Source: Dasypus novemcinctus (Eukaryota > Chordata > Mammalia > Cingulata > Dasypodidae). Taken from it: a stretch of 64,000 nucleotides of DNA. Both the position numbers and the translations under genes were made by a program. The stretch lies in assembly GCF_030445035.2 (NCBI RefSeq), contig NC_080694.1, positions 71,873,147-71,937,146 on the forward strand, in the 5' to 3' direction. Shown piece after piece: positions 49,100-61,118 of this stretch; the first letter of the stretch is position 1, and every line of letters starts with the position of its first letter. The notes under the pieces were generated by a model. The model did no database searches. It was not told the origin of the DNA and was given only the letters and a program-made list of their open reading frames with translations.

Positions 49100-50802
49100 G
49101 ATGCATTTTACAACCCTAGTTTGATTCAAGTCCCTGCCAAACTGCACCTGTGGCCTCTTGGGCAGTTCTTCACAATGAGGTGATTGAGGAAAGGAACAGT
49201 TTGGCCTGGTTCACAGAGATCTCTCATTATATAAAGTGACACCCCATTAATGAACAGCTGAAGCACTAAAGCCCATTTTTGGGATATCCTTAAAGGATAC
49301 TGGTGAAGGGAAATTCCCCCAGAACTTTCAGCATGGCACCTGGTTGTTCATTCTGCTTAGAAGAATTAACGGCTGGAGGTGTGTTTCTACATTGCTTTGT
49401 GTAATGTGTCCAGTGGCTTGACTGGTTTGCCAGGGAGTTGAAAGAAACATGGCTGGAAAGGTCTAGGAGAGAGTTCAGTGGATAGACCTTTCTCAATGGG
49501 TGAAATCCATGGAGGTATTTGTGTTTTGTGTCAATGATTACCAAAGGGTGACTTCAGCAGAAGAGGATTTTAGTGATCAAGTGGAAAAGATGACCTATTC
49601 TGTGGATAACAGTTGGCCTCTTCCCCCTCCCACTCCTGTCATTATCCAATGGGCTCATGGACAAAGTTACTGTGGTGGTAGGGATGGACGTTATTCATGG
49701 GCTCAGCAACATGGACATAAACTCACCAAGGCTGACTTGGCCACAACAACTGCTGGGTGCCCAATTTACCAGCAGTAGAGACCCACACTCAGTCCCCAAT
49801 AGGGCACTATTCCCTGAAGTGATCAGCTTGTTACTTGGAGGCAGGTTGTTTACATTGGACCATTTCCTTCATGGAAGGGACAGCATTTTGGTCTTAATGG
49901 AATACTGGAATGATACATATTCTGTATACAGAATTCCCATTTAGTGCATGCAGTGTTTTTGCCAAAATTACAATTCTTGGACTTGCAGAATGCCTCATCC
50001 AATGTCATGGTATTCCATGCTTCTATTCAATGAACCTGCTTCACAGCAAATGGAATGTGGGAACGGGCACATACACATGGAATTCATGGTTTTACCATGT
50101 TCCCATCATACTAAATTAGATATATTAATACAAAGCTGGAATGACCTTTTGAGCCTCAATTATGACACCAACAGAGTGGCAATACCTTGCAGGGCTGGGA
50201 CATTGTTCTCCAGGAGGTTGTACAGGACCTAAATCAGCATCCATTCCATGGTGCTGTTTCCTCCTGGATTCAGAGTTTCAGGAAGCAAGAGGTTGATTTG
50301 GTAGGTGATAGCAGTATAATTCATAATTATCCCTATTGATCTACTAGAACAGTTTTGCCCTCCATCCTGATGATCTTAAGTTCTGCCTGTCTACAGGTCT
50401 TATTCCCAATATGAAGAGACAGAAGAATGATTGGATTTAACTGGAAGTCAAGACTGCCACCTGGCCACTTTGGGTTCCGCATGCCTCTGAATCAACAGGC
50501 AAAGAAGGGAATTACTGTAATGGCTGACTGATCCTGACTATCAGGGGGAGTTAATACTGCACCTATACAATGGAGGAAAGAGAGTTTGCCTGGAATACAG
50601 GGAATCCCCCGACAGCATCTGTTAGAACTACCATGCCCAGTGATTAAAGTCAACGAAACCTACAACTACCCAATCCAGGCAGGACTACTTATTGACCCAT
50701 GACCCTCAGGAATGAAGTTTGGCTCCCCCAACCACACACACCCAGGCAAAGAAGCATAGCCAGCTAGGTTGTTTGTTGAGAATAAAAGAAATATATAATG
50801 GT

Positions 50803-50884
50803 GAGTGGATGAGACTCAGTGATTTCATGCCTGCTTCCTATGTATGAAGTCATGGGTTCAATACCTGCTACCTCCTGAAAAAAC
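50803..50884 (+). mobile_element. Short tRNA-like SINE inserted in the ERV-L fossil
   Basis: Box A-like GACTCAGTGATTTCATG, box B-like GGGTTCAATACC, and an A-rich end. AATATATAATGGT (50790-50802) and AATATGGAATGGT (50885-50897) form a worn target-site duplication. Same small family as 9474-9571 but older. Confidence 0.75.
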
Positions 50885-51018
50885 AATATGGAATGGTTAA
50901 TGGAGGAAAGTAGTTATAAATATGATCTTGACCACGAGACCAGTTACAGAAATGAGGACTGTAATGGTTATGACTATTTCTTCCTTTTTTTTTTGTTATG
51001 AATGGTTGTAGATGACTC

Positions 51019-51020
<2 letters not shown>

Positions 51021-51066
<46 letters not shown>

Positions 51067-51080
51067 GTAGATAGATAGAT
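51021..51080. repeat. (GATA)n microsatellite
   Basis: About 14-15 GATA units with one GGTA interruption, followed by decayed units to about 51140. Confidence 0.97.
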
Positions 51081-51428
51081 TTAGATAAGTAAATAGATGA
51101 ATGGATGGGTGATAAATAGATATAAAGAGATAGAGATAAAGAAATCAGATATGTATTTCAAATATCTTGTTTTCTTCCTCATTTTATCCCTTTCTCATGT
51201 ACAATATAAGTTGTAGTAACTTTTGTCATATATTTAAGTTATAGCATATAAAGTTCAAGAGTGAGTATTATTCAAGGATTTACATTCTCTTCTGTGGAAG
51301 AGTGTGTTTCTAATTGTAAGCAGAATAATTCAATTATGTTAGGTGAAGGTATGACTGCTCTCATTTTTATTTAGAGATTAAGTAAGGTTCAAGGAGTCCT
51401 GTATGTGCCAGGCTGATAAAGGGTGGAC

Positions 51429-51856
51429 TGTGATTGTTAAGTTCATGGGTCAATTTGGCTTGTTTATGGTGCCCAGTTGTTGAGTCAAACAATCAATGTC
51501 CTGATTGTGAGTGTGAGGATACTTCATGGATTTAAGGTATTAGTTAATTGATTGTATCTGTGGCTGATTACACATACAATTAGCAAAGGATATTGCCTTC
51601 AGCAATAAGAGAAGTCTCATCCAATCTGTTGAAGACCTTGGAGGGAGAAGTGAGTAGCCATAAAGAAGAGTATCTACCTCTCCTTTGTCCAGTCATCTTC
51701 TCCGAGGAATTCATCAAAACCTTCATCAGGCTGCCCACTGGAATTCAGATTGTCAATCCCCATTCTTCAGTGAGCCATTTTCTATAATAAATAAGATTAA
51801 ATCAATCAGTCAATAAATCCTGCTTGTTCTGATTCTCTGGAAAATCCTAACATACA
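51429..51856 (+). repeat. ERV-L 3' LTR (MLT2-like)
   Basis: About 428 bp, from TGTGATTGTTAAG to CCTAACATACA. Features shared with the MLT2-type LTR as I remember it: GGTGCCCAGTTGTT, CTCATCCAATCTGTTGAAG, AATAAAT near 51815, and the ending TCTCTGGAAAATCCTAA. A purine-rich AAAGGGTGGAC directly precedes it, as a polypurine tract would. Confidence 0.82.
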
Positions 51857-51884
51857 GGTTTCCTTAAGGTGTGGGGATAATTTT

Positions 51885-52618
51885 GTTTTTTGTGTGTTTT
51901 ATTTATCTATTTATTTTAATATGCTTTTTTATGACGCAGTGTGGGCTCGCCCGGAGGGCCGCTGCAGGGGCGGTGTGGGCTCGGGCGGAGGGCTGCAACA
52001 CATGGAGGGGCCTTCTGAGAAGGCGCTCTGGGGCCAGCAAGGTGCGGAGGACGTGCGGAGGACGTGCGGTAGGAAGAAGACTACCGAGGAGACCAGGATC
52101 TGTGTGCAAGTCTGATTTATTCAGGAAGTACTGCGGTTAATATAGGGCGAAGACGGGGGAGGGGCAGGAGGCATGGCCGGGGGGCGGCAGACGGCTGATA
52201 GGTTCGTGCAGGGGTGCATCACTGGTTGCGGGCAGAAGACGGGGTAGCCAGGGTTCTCAGCGGCAGCGAGGCGGGGCTGTCATGGCACCGCGGTGGCCCT
52301 CGGGGGAGAGGCGGGGTTAGGCCACCGAGGGGGAAGCGGGTGCAGCTGGGCAGAGGAGCGGGCAGTACGCCCGAACCCCAAGCGGAGGGCCTTAACGCCC
52401 GTTCCCGCCACCCGGGTCCGACTCGCACCGGCGCCTGGAGACGAGCCGACCCTTGCTGTCGCCGCGCTCTCACACGGTGCCACCCTACATTTTTATTTTT
52501 TAAATATACTTAGATTACATAAATGTTAAATAAAAAATATGGAGCATTCCAATATGCCCTACTCTCTCTTCCTCACATATTTTTCCACATTAACAACAAC
52601 CTTCATTGTTAATACAGT
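51885..52618 (-). mobile_element. L1 3' end, minus strand, split by a solo LTR
   Basis: T-rich sequence at 51885-51931 and TAGATTACATAAATG...TTTTTCCACATTAAC at 52500-52600 together match the start of the L1 3' UTR in reverse. They are separated by the LTR at 51932-52489. Confidence 0.75.
51932..52489 (-). repeat. Solo LTR, class II (ERV2/IAP-like), CpG-rich
   Basis: A 558-bp GC-rich island in AT-rich DNA. On the minus strand it runs TGTAGGGTGG...CTGCGTCA (TG...CA ends). A TATA-like CCTATATTAAC lies at about 52135-52145, then GAATAAATCAGACTTG and CAGATCCTGGTCT, the promoter, polyA-signal and U5 order of IAP-type LTRs. TTTTTA flanks both sides (51926-51931 and 52490-52495), a perfect 6-bp duplication as in class II elements. 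It retains many CpGs, so it looks young. No internal sequence or second LTR is present. Confidence 0.88.
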
Positions 52619-52639
52619 TTTTAATATTTGATTGCAAAC

Positions 52640-54040
52640 TATTTAAAAGATGCCAGTAAATATGAATAATGCTTATTTTCCTTACACCACTAGAGGCTCA
52701 TTTTCCCCTTCATTTTCCCCAAATGCACCCACTGCATATTTCCCAGAAGGCCATGCTTCTCCTTTCTCATCTAAAACTTTGCTATCTATTTTGAAATTGC
52801 ACTCCAAAGTTGTTTCAACAATTTACACCTTCACCACCTTTGCAGAAGGCACTTCATAGCTTTACCATCTTTGCTTGGTATTGCTCTGACAATACTTGTA
52901 GGTATAAAATACAATGTGTTTCATATTTATTTGTGTGTTTATTTTCATTTCAGCCTATTCATGAACTTGCGGTCATTTTCATTTCAGTCATTTTCTTTTT
53001 CTTTAGAATTGTAGGAATTATTTGTATCTTTAGCCTACTAAACCTTGTCACTTAACACAATGGCACATATTCTTGAGCATTCTGTAGCTTGACTTCTACT
53101 CAATTTATGGTTTCTTCTGAAGTGCACATGTATACTAATTTTAGTTTGTTGGAGATATTAAAATTAGACATTTATTTATGGCTAATTCTTGTTATGTCTT
53201 TTATTACAAACTTTTTCCTACACAATCCCAAAGTCATAAAGATAGTCACTAATAGCTACCTTTTAAATTTGTAAAATTTTGACTTTAATACTTAAAACTT
53301 CATTCTATCTGAAACAGATTTTTGAATTAGAAGTCAGGAAGACTGCAATCTATTTATCTTTCTTTTCTTGATATGGGTAACTAATTGTCCTTGTACTGTT
53401 TACTGCTTGGTGATGTCCATCTATGTGAGAACCTCTTCTGGACCCTCTGTTCTCCTCCACTGCTCTATCTAAACCTGTGCTATCACAACAGTGTCCTAAT
53501 TATGTAGATGACAGAACTGCATTCCATCTATATACCATCAAAGGAAATAAAATTAAAGAAGACATTTTTCCCACAACCATTATCATGGTGAATGCCCTTA
53601 ATTACTTAGTTCTTCTTTAAAGCCTTTCAGTAAAGTTTTGTATTCCCTGTAAAGTTGTTTTTATGCTTCATTAGATTTGTGTCTAGAAATTTTTATTTGA
53701 GTAGTTATTAAAACTACATTAAAATACATTTCTCATTATATATATATTTTTTCTGGCATATTACATTAAATTTAATCTTTGACCCAAGAAATGTACTAAA
53801 TTTTCTCATTTTTGTAATGTTGTTCATGTACATTCTTTGAGTAATTCTATGTAGGAAAATTTATTTTCTATTATTAAAGAAACTTCTTTTCTTCCATTCA
53901 GATCCCTATAGCTCTGCTTTATTTTCTTTGCCTTGGTGCACTGGCTAAAACCACCAGATAGTGTTGAATAGAAGTATGACACTCACAGTCCTGTCTTGAT
54001 CTCACTGAATACATATTTTCCACTAGTTTTTAGTAAAACA
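52640..54040 (-). mobile_element. Old L1 fragment, antisense
   Basis: It reads like the antisense of an L1M-type ORF2/3' region: T-rich, with CTTGATATGGGTAAC near 53370, TAAAGTTTTGTATTCCCTG near 53632 and a TTTGTGTCTAGAAATTTT stretch near 53685, in the usual L1 order. Heavily decayed. Confidence 0.6.
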
Positions 54041-56055
54041 TCTGTTTCAGTTGTCTAGTTTCATAATAAGCCATGCAAAACTCAGTGAATTAACACAACA
54101 ATACTTATTTATTTTTCATAGCTTGGTAGAACTAAATTGGCTCTGCTCCAAGCAAGTTAGTGTAAGCATTTAGTTCAAAGTTCAGATGGAGCTGTTGGGT
54201 CTTGGTTCTCCAAAGAATCCCAGTTCTTATTTTTGCTTGGCTTGGTTGGTCAGATCCCAAAGATAATTCAAAGAACAAATGTTTCCAGAAATAGGCCCCA
54301 TGTGCAAATAATATTAAACCTTTGCTTGCACCTATCACATTAATTTAACTTGTCACATGGCCAAGCCCATAGTCATTCTACCATAGACATAATGATTGGA
54401 AGGCATGATTATTTTGGAGGTCACCAAAGCAGTAGTCTGCCTCAAACCTTTACCCACTTAAGAAATGCTGTCTATTTCACTTTTGATAAGTTTTTCATTA
54501 TATTGGATGTTGACTTGCACACAATTTTTTTTATGTCATTAACAACTCAGATATTTTTTATTCTTTTGTTCATCAACCACTCAATTTTATTTGTTTGAAC
54601 TCCAAGGGAAAATCTGGAAGTGAGAAACTATGCAAATTTGCATCCTCATAATCTATTGTGGGAGAGAAGCCATTAACATTAAACGTGGAAACACGCTCTT
54701 TTAGATTTGACAGAAGAAAGCAGAGCAAGTGAGACAGGGCAGGAAGTGGGTCATCTGATACAGTAAGCCTTTATTAATAACACCATATATTAAAGAAACT
54801 TAAAGGAAAGGAGTGGCCAAGTGGACATTTGGGGAAGAATATCCCTAGCAGAGGAAACAGAAGGTGCAAAGTCCAGCAGTGGAAGCATTCTTGCAATGCA
54901 GAAGTCAGAAATCCATCATGTTCTTTAATTCTTCAGTTAATAAAGCCTATAAAGTATTTTTTCAAATATCTTGGCATAGAGTTATATATTTTATTCTTTT
55001 ATTAGCTTATTTTTCACAATTATCTGGGATTTTAGTCCCTTTTCATTAATTAATTTCATTAATTAATTCATTATTAATTGGTGCATTGTAAGATTTATTC
55101 TTAGAATATTTTGTCAGAAATTTGACATTTTGATGATATTTTATAAAAAAGGTTTAATCCCCTATATCACACATAGGAGTTCATGTCAATAACTTCTGCT
55201 ACTACATGTATTTCAGAATCATGTTTCACTCAGTTTGAGATTTTCTGATGTTATCTTTAATTTTAAGTTAGATACTCATTTTATCAGCTGTGTGATACCT
55301 ATAGCATCTCTTACCTGACCATGAACTGTTCTCCCCCTTGCCCAGACCTATCCCCTGCCCCCTGCCCCTCAGTCATCCCTCCACATAACTCCTTGGAAGC
55401 ACGACCAGCTTCAGGCACTGTAACCTTGAACGCTGCCTGCCCAGGTACATCTTGTTTTGAGAAAGGAGCACATACCCAGATATTTTTCTTAAACTTGCCT
55501 CTGGTTTTCAGCCACCTTTGTCTCCCAGCCCTACATAATCTAAGGAGGTTGTCATAGGTGTGGTCATATCAAGTGAGTTTCTTATCATCATCTCATAATC
55601 TGTAACAGGTCTCACTGTCTATTGCCAGGGAGAGCCAGCTCTCTGGAGATCAGATCACCTATAATGTGCAAGGGCTGAGCACCCTGGCACTTAGTGCCTC
55701 TCTTTGCAGAATTCACTAGGCCCCATTGTGGGGCAGTTTGGGCAGTCCTGGCAGGATCGCCCCCTACTTCTTCTTTTGGGGTGAGTCCTGCTGCTTGTTC
55801 AGTGTGACACAGTATCAATGTTTAGAATAGTTTTTGGGTATGAATAAATAAGAATGTAAATAATCAAATGACTGTTTTGATACTTCTCACACTTTTGACA
55901 AATAATACATCATTAAATTTCAAAGTTTTCTGATATTTTCTGATGGCCTCCCATTGCTTACATAATTTACTTTCCCTAAGTATTAGTAAGAATAAACTTT
56001 TTTTAAGTATTGACTGGAAATTCATATTTCCTTTTCAGAGAATTTTAAACATTTA
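54041..56055. other. Gene-free stretch with unclassified old repeats
   Basis: 54041-54470 may be an old mammalian interspersed repeat, but I cannot name it. 54480-55300 is T-rich and L1-like. 55310-55830 is GC-richer and carries short frames (for example 55321-55557, +) with no family motif. No gene is supported. Confidence 0.45.
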
Positions 56056-56397
56056 TAAATTCAGTAATTTTTTTTTATCCCTCCCCCTTGCAGATTGTTT
56101 GCTGTCTGTTCTCTGTGTCCATTCATTGTGCACTTTTCTGTGTTTTTACTTGTCTCTCTGTTTGTTGCTGAATAGGCTCAATGCGGTGCTTGCCAGCTGG
56201 GTGGTACTCCACGGGGCGTGCAGGCTGGGCGGCACTCTGTGGTGCTTGTAGGCCAGGTGACACTCTGTGGTACCCAGGCTGGCAGCTCTCTGCAGCATGC
56301 AGGTGATCCTGCTTTCACAAGGAGCCCCGGGATGCAAACTCAGGGCCTCCCATATAGTAGATGAGAGCCCAACTGATTGAGCTTCAGCTGCTTCCCA
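56056..56397 (-). mobile_element. tRNA-derived SINE, second DAS-like subfamily, minus strand
   Basis: The right end is a tRNA-like head in reverse (CTGATTGAGCTTCAGCTGCTTCCC, with CAAACTCAGGGCCTCCC as the box B side) and the left end is T-rich. AATTTTAAACATTTA lies at 56041-56055 and 56398-56412, a perfect 15-bp target-site duplication. The body has tandem GCAGGCTGGGCGGCACTC-like units. It is related to 59990-60250 and distinct from the long DAS elements. Confidence 0.88.
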
Positions 56398-56419
56398 AAT
56401 TTTAAACATTTAAGATTAG

Positions 56420-57640
56420 TAAGGCTTATCAATAAGTTTTAAAATTGAGTAAATATTTTATATTAAGAATTTCTTGCATTTTGGTGGGGTAAAATTTATT
56501 TATCTTTGTTTTTCCAGTCAATACATTTTGCATCCAGAAAAAGGAATCTTTGCCTAAGCCGTGGTCTTGCAGGTAATTTTTTTTTCAGGTAATTTATAGT
56601 TTCACATTGCACATTTAGATCTAGACACATCTGAAATTGACTTGAGAACAGCATCGTCTTTTTCATATGCATATTCATGTGTCCCAAAGTAGTTTATTGG
56701 AAAGACGATTCTTTCCCCCACTACACTGCAGTGGCAAATTTACCATAATTCTATTGTTGGGATATATGCCAGTCTGATTCTAGATACCTGATTCTGTACC
56801 ACTGCTCTATGTAATGATCATAGCTTTATTAGTTTGATATCTAGTGGCATAAGTTCTCCAGCTTTGTTTTTCTTCTGGTCATGGTGGTTTTTGGTGCTAG
56901 TTGTTTATATAATGATTATAGAAACATCTTGTCAATTTACACAAAAAGAAAAGCTACTAGAATTTTAAAATGAATCACATGGAATGTATTGATCTATTTG
57001 GAGAGAATTAACATCTTAACAATATTGTAAGTTTTAATTTATGAAAATGCTATAACTCCCTATTTATATAAGTCTACATTAATTTTGAACAATGTTTTGC
57101 AGTATTCAATATAGAGGTTTTGCAAATGTTCAAATAGATGTATGTCTACATATTTAGAGCTTTTGGTGATACTGAAATTTGTATGGTTTTTATAATTTTA
57201 CTAAATTATCACTATATACTAATTAATTCTAATTATTAGAATATAATTTGCTTTCTGTTTTTATATTCATCCGTGATATCTATTTCCAAATTTTATAACC
57301 TGATTTTAGTTTAGTTTTTTTTTTTTTTAACTTTACCATTGAGTAAAGTATCAGTAGGAGTCATTCTTGTCTTATTCCTCAACTCACAGGGGAATAATTT
57401 CATGATGTAGATACTCTTTGTCAGAGGAAAAGTTTCCTTCTTATCTGAGAATGATGAGTAAGTTAGTGTTTTCATCATGAATGGACATTGAATTTTATCA
57501 AATGTTTTTCTGAATCAATTCTTTATCATTGGGATGATAAAAGTTATTCTCTTTTTTCTATGTCAGATTTTGTTACTGAAATCATATTGGTCTTATAAAA
57601 AGAAACAGAAAATGTTAACTTTTAAATTTTATGAAAGATT
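56420..57640 (-). mobile_element. Old L1 ORF2 fragment, antisense
   Basis: Antisense of L1 ORF2: GGCATAAGTTCTCCAGCTTTG near 56850, then TATTGTAAGTTTTAATTTATG near 57025, and further right GAATTTTATCAAATGTTTTTCTGAAT near 57490. This is the usual L1 order. Degenerate. Confidence 0.65.
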
Positions 57641-57714
57641 TTGTGATAAAACTTTAAATAAGACATTAATGATGATGAGATATAACATCTAGGGCTTATT
57701 ATTTTGTAGTCATA

Positions 57715-57890
57715 AACTGAGCACGTTTATGAAAAATTCAATCAACAATATTCTCATTTTACAGATGAGAAGTCAAAAGTTAAGAATGATGCAGTACCTA
57801 ACTGAAGTCACCTCAAAGAGGGTAAAACACAACTAGGATTCAAACCTGATCTATCTGCTTAAATACGATACCATAGGCCTTCTCATATTT
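57715..57890 (-). mobile_element. MIR SINE fragment
   Basis: It reads as MIR in reverse: CATTTTACAGATGAGAAG, then CTAGGATTCAAACCTG and an end like CCATAGGCC. This is a mammalian-wide ancient SINE. Confidence 0.72.
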
Positions 57891-58504
57891 AACACAAGAT
57901 ACAACAAATGAAAAATTCCCATGTTGGCAAAACTGGGTAAAAAGTACTGGGAGCAGTAGAGAATTACATAATAATTTAAAAATGAATTAGGAAATATTAA
58001 AAACCTGTAAAAAACATATTTACATTATCTAAGCTCAATAATTTTGTTAATTTTACTTTAAAGAAAATTTAAAATGCAGAAAATGTAATGTTTAATCAGT
58101 ACTCTTGTGATTATTCCCACAAAGATATCAAAAAAGTGGATAAGAGTATTAAGAAATTGTAGAACAAAAATTGTGGACTTACATTAATTTATAAGTGCTT
58201 ATAAATGTGCAGCAAAGATTTTAATAATAAATTTTAATGACCATGGCCACCTTTTGATATTCTCAGTTACTGTTGCAAGGTTATTTTAGAGATCGTTTAA
58301 AAGACGTTCATACAATTATGACTGCTGTTTGATAGGCTTTGCATATTTGAGGTTTCATAGTAGTTCTGAATTTTAAACAAAGTTTAAATAAACACTGTCT
58401 TCTGGTTTTCTGGGATGTCTCCATTAGCGATCCATTCATATAAACTTTTTCATAGAAATCTTCTCTTTCCCTTTCAGAAATATTGGATGGCTAGTGAACA
58501 TGTC

Positions 58505-58690
58505 TCCAGATATTGCCTCAGGCCAGCAGCCTTAGCACCCTCTGAGAGTTTCTTAGAAATCCAATACCTGCGCAGCACCAGGATCCACTGAACCTGAATT
58601 TCTGACTGGGCATGGAGGTTCTAATGATGTAATGGGCCCTCCAGGTGATTCACAGATCTAGTAAAGTCTGAGATGCCTGAGCAAGGGACA
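58505..58690 (-). mobile_element. MER5A-like DNA transposon remnant (paralogous to 32285-32475)
   Basis: GGCCAGCAGCCTTAGCACCC, CTGAATTTCTGACTGGGCATG and CCTCCAGGTGATTCACAG appear in the same order and at the same place in the duplicated unit as in copy 1. Confidence 0.8.
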
Positions 58691-59989
58691 CCCAAACCCT
58701 GTCCTACTAAACTGTTCCTCCTCTGTGAAGTTTCCAAGGCTCCAAGTCCCAGGTGCCATGTGGGCAGAGTAAATGAAATTTAGTTATCATTTAGTTCAGG
58801 CTTCCATTAGGAAAGATGTCAAAAGAACTCAATTCTCAGGGGAAACAACACGTTTAAAAAGGTTTGTTTTAGTGTATATGATAAATTCAGCAATTGGTAG
58901 TCAGCTTTGACAGTTGGCCATACACCAAGAACCAGCTTTGGTGAGTTTTCTAATTTTGGATAAGGAAAGAGGGATGATTTTATGGAAACTAACAGAACCC
59001 TTTAATCTCCAAATTGAGTTTGAAAAAGGATGGTTTTTAAAAAATTCTAACAAGGAAGGAAACTTATTTCCCTAAAAATGAACAGATTAACAAAATCCTT
59101 TGGTCGACTTTATATAAAAGCATCTGTGAAACACTTCTTCAAATAATACCTGATATCATGGAAAGAGATATCCTTGGATAGATATGCTTTCTGTGTAATT
59201 GTGGCTCTAAAAATACCCAATGTTACTGCTTGCTTTTAATGAATACTGATAGGTTTTAAATGTGAGGAAGTGGTGTTAATTGCAAAGGTCAAATTCTTAC
59301 TTAAGTACTTTCAGTTTTATTTTTTCTGTGAAATGGAGGTCAAATTCCTTAACTCATTGAAGACAAAAAATGCTTGTGTGAATTAAATAACATATAATTC
59401 TAGTATGGTGTCTGTCTCATAAAAATGAGCACACAAAATTGTTCCTTTTTTTACTTCCCTGTCTGCTGATAATTACATGTACAGATTTGGCAAATCAAAA
59501 TATTTACTGAACCAAAACTAAAATTAAGTTGGACAATAATGCTGTTTTACATCTTATCAGTTCAATAACAAGTCTAAAAAAGAGGACATTGAAAAGGCGA
59601 CATGTTGCTGGAGGCACATACTTGCTCTCTCATTCCTCCTGCTTTTTAATATCTAGTGAGACTGTTCAAAAGTTGGTAGATTGGGAGTGGTCCAGATACA
59701 TTAATCTTACATTTCATATGGGCAAAGTGAGAGACAAGAGGCAAATTTGTCAGCTACAATGAAAACTTAAAGTCTTTTAGTTAATTCAATATCCATTTTT
59801 TGTACACTTAAATTGAAGACCCCACTAGTCAACAGGACGTAGAAATGGTGTCCTCAAATGCCAGCTTCTTTCTTCACAGAAGAGAAGGGCAGCCAGCAGC
59901 TTAAGACTGCGGTGTCAGCAGGAGGGATTGATACCACAAGTTAGAAAAAAACCTAAGAGTCTGTTAATTGATTAACAAATGCTCTCCCA

Positions 59990-60250
59990 AATGGCTGTAG
60001 CTCAATCAGATGAGCTCCCATCTACCATATGGGAGACCCTGGACTCACTTGCCAGGGCCTCCTTGTGAAGGCAGCCAGGCCCGTATGCTGCAGAGCACTG
60101 TCTGGCCTGCAAGCACCTTGGAAAGCCAACTAAGAAAGGTGATACAACAAAGAAGGGAGACAAGAGGCAAGAATATGGAAGACTGTGCAGCGAATGGACA
60201 CAGAAAGCAGACAGCACTCAAAAAGCCACAGGGAGGTGGGGGAGAGATAA
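59990..60250 (+). mobile_element. tRNA-derived SINE (second DAS-like subfamily), specific to copy 2
   Basis: The head GGCTGTAGCTCAATCAGATGAG has a box A-like core, and box B is diverged (GACTCACTTGCC). The body has GATACAACAAAGAAGG and an A-rich end. AAATGCTCTCCCA (left) and AAATGGTCTCCCA (60252-60264) flank it. Copy 1 has the empty site near 33875. Confidence 0.85.
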
Positions 60251-60499
60251 AAAATGGTCTCCCAGGTCAATATGGAGTGGAGCAGGTGTGCTGGCCTCAT
60301 GTTTAGGATTCTCCAGATTATGATTTCTAAGATTTCACAGAATTTAAAATAAAGCCTAAAAAGACACTGATGAAATATAGTTTTCCAACTGTTGTAAAGA
60401 TCTCACAGAAGAATTGAAAAATGCAGGAATGTGAGGAACTCATGGAGTAACTCAGTAACACTCATATACTGATGCGTATTTTAATAAGGGTAGAACTCT

Positions 60500-60730
60500 T
60501 TTTTCAATTATATATTTTTGGAAATATATCATTCACACATGAACATACATAAACAATAAGTGGATAGTAAAAGTTGTGAAGTTACAAAATGAACATGCAT
60601 AACACATCACCCTTCCACCAGTACATTTCATTGTTGTGAAATATTTGTTACAAACTATGCAAAAGCATCATCAAAATATTACTGCTAACATGAACTAAAT
60701 ATGAAGAATAAATGCATGGAGTGAAAATGA
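60500..60730. mobile_element. Unclassified insertion specific to copy 2
   Basis: GGGTAGAACTC occurs at 60488-60498 and again at 60731-60741, and copy 1 has only one related site near 34112. The roughly 230 bp between is AT-rich (AAATATATCATTCACACATG, then CACCCTTCCACC) with no family I can name. Confidence 0.75.
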
Positions 60731-61118
60731 GGGTAGAACTCCTTTAAAGAAGGGAGAGCATTTGGCCCCATCTACATAGCCCAAACATGGACAAGGAGCT
60801 TAAACTTGACTTCTCCCTTCTCTGAAATATCACTCTATACTACTTCACATTCTCTTTTTCAAGTTGCTACTGAGTATTGAATATTTTCCATCCACTTTTA
60901 AGAACATTTCAAAACAATCCTCTGTTTTCCTCTTTTGGCAAATACCTTTGCAAGCAGTAAATGGTCAATAAATATCTAATTAATTTAACTGAAATTAAAC
61001 TATGTGAAGAGAAATTGAATAAAATGAGTTTTGAAATATAAAGTTGGTAGATATAGAAGATACTCCAGGCAATCAGAATAGTCACTGAATCTGAAAGTGA
61101 CATACAATTTTTTTTTAG

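Larger units (their letters stand above)
49100..51856 (+). mobile_element. Class III (ERV-L) retrovirus fossil: 3' pol, dUTPase-like region and 3' LTR
   Basis: The + strand carries ERV-L pol sequence. An RNase H/integrase boundary (VTSAEEDFSDQV) lies near 49550. The integrase N-terminal region (GRDGRYSWAQQHG, LTKADLA) lies near 49680-49760, followed by the integrase core. Toward 50460-50760 the sequence resembles the dUTPase-like end of ERV-L pol. A 3' LTR follows at 51429-51856. A SINE (50803-50884) and a GATA repeat interrupt it. I see no 5' LTR or gag. It is broken in many places and ancient, of the mammalian-wide ERV-L/MLT2 kind. Confidence 0.85.

Noticed and set aside
51871-52513. Host CpG island/promoter with overlapping GC-rich frames
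   Set aside because: The island has exact LTR ends and a 6-bp target duplication, so it is a solo LTR. The frames arise from high GC content.
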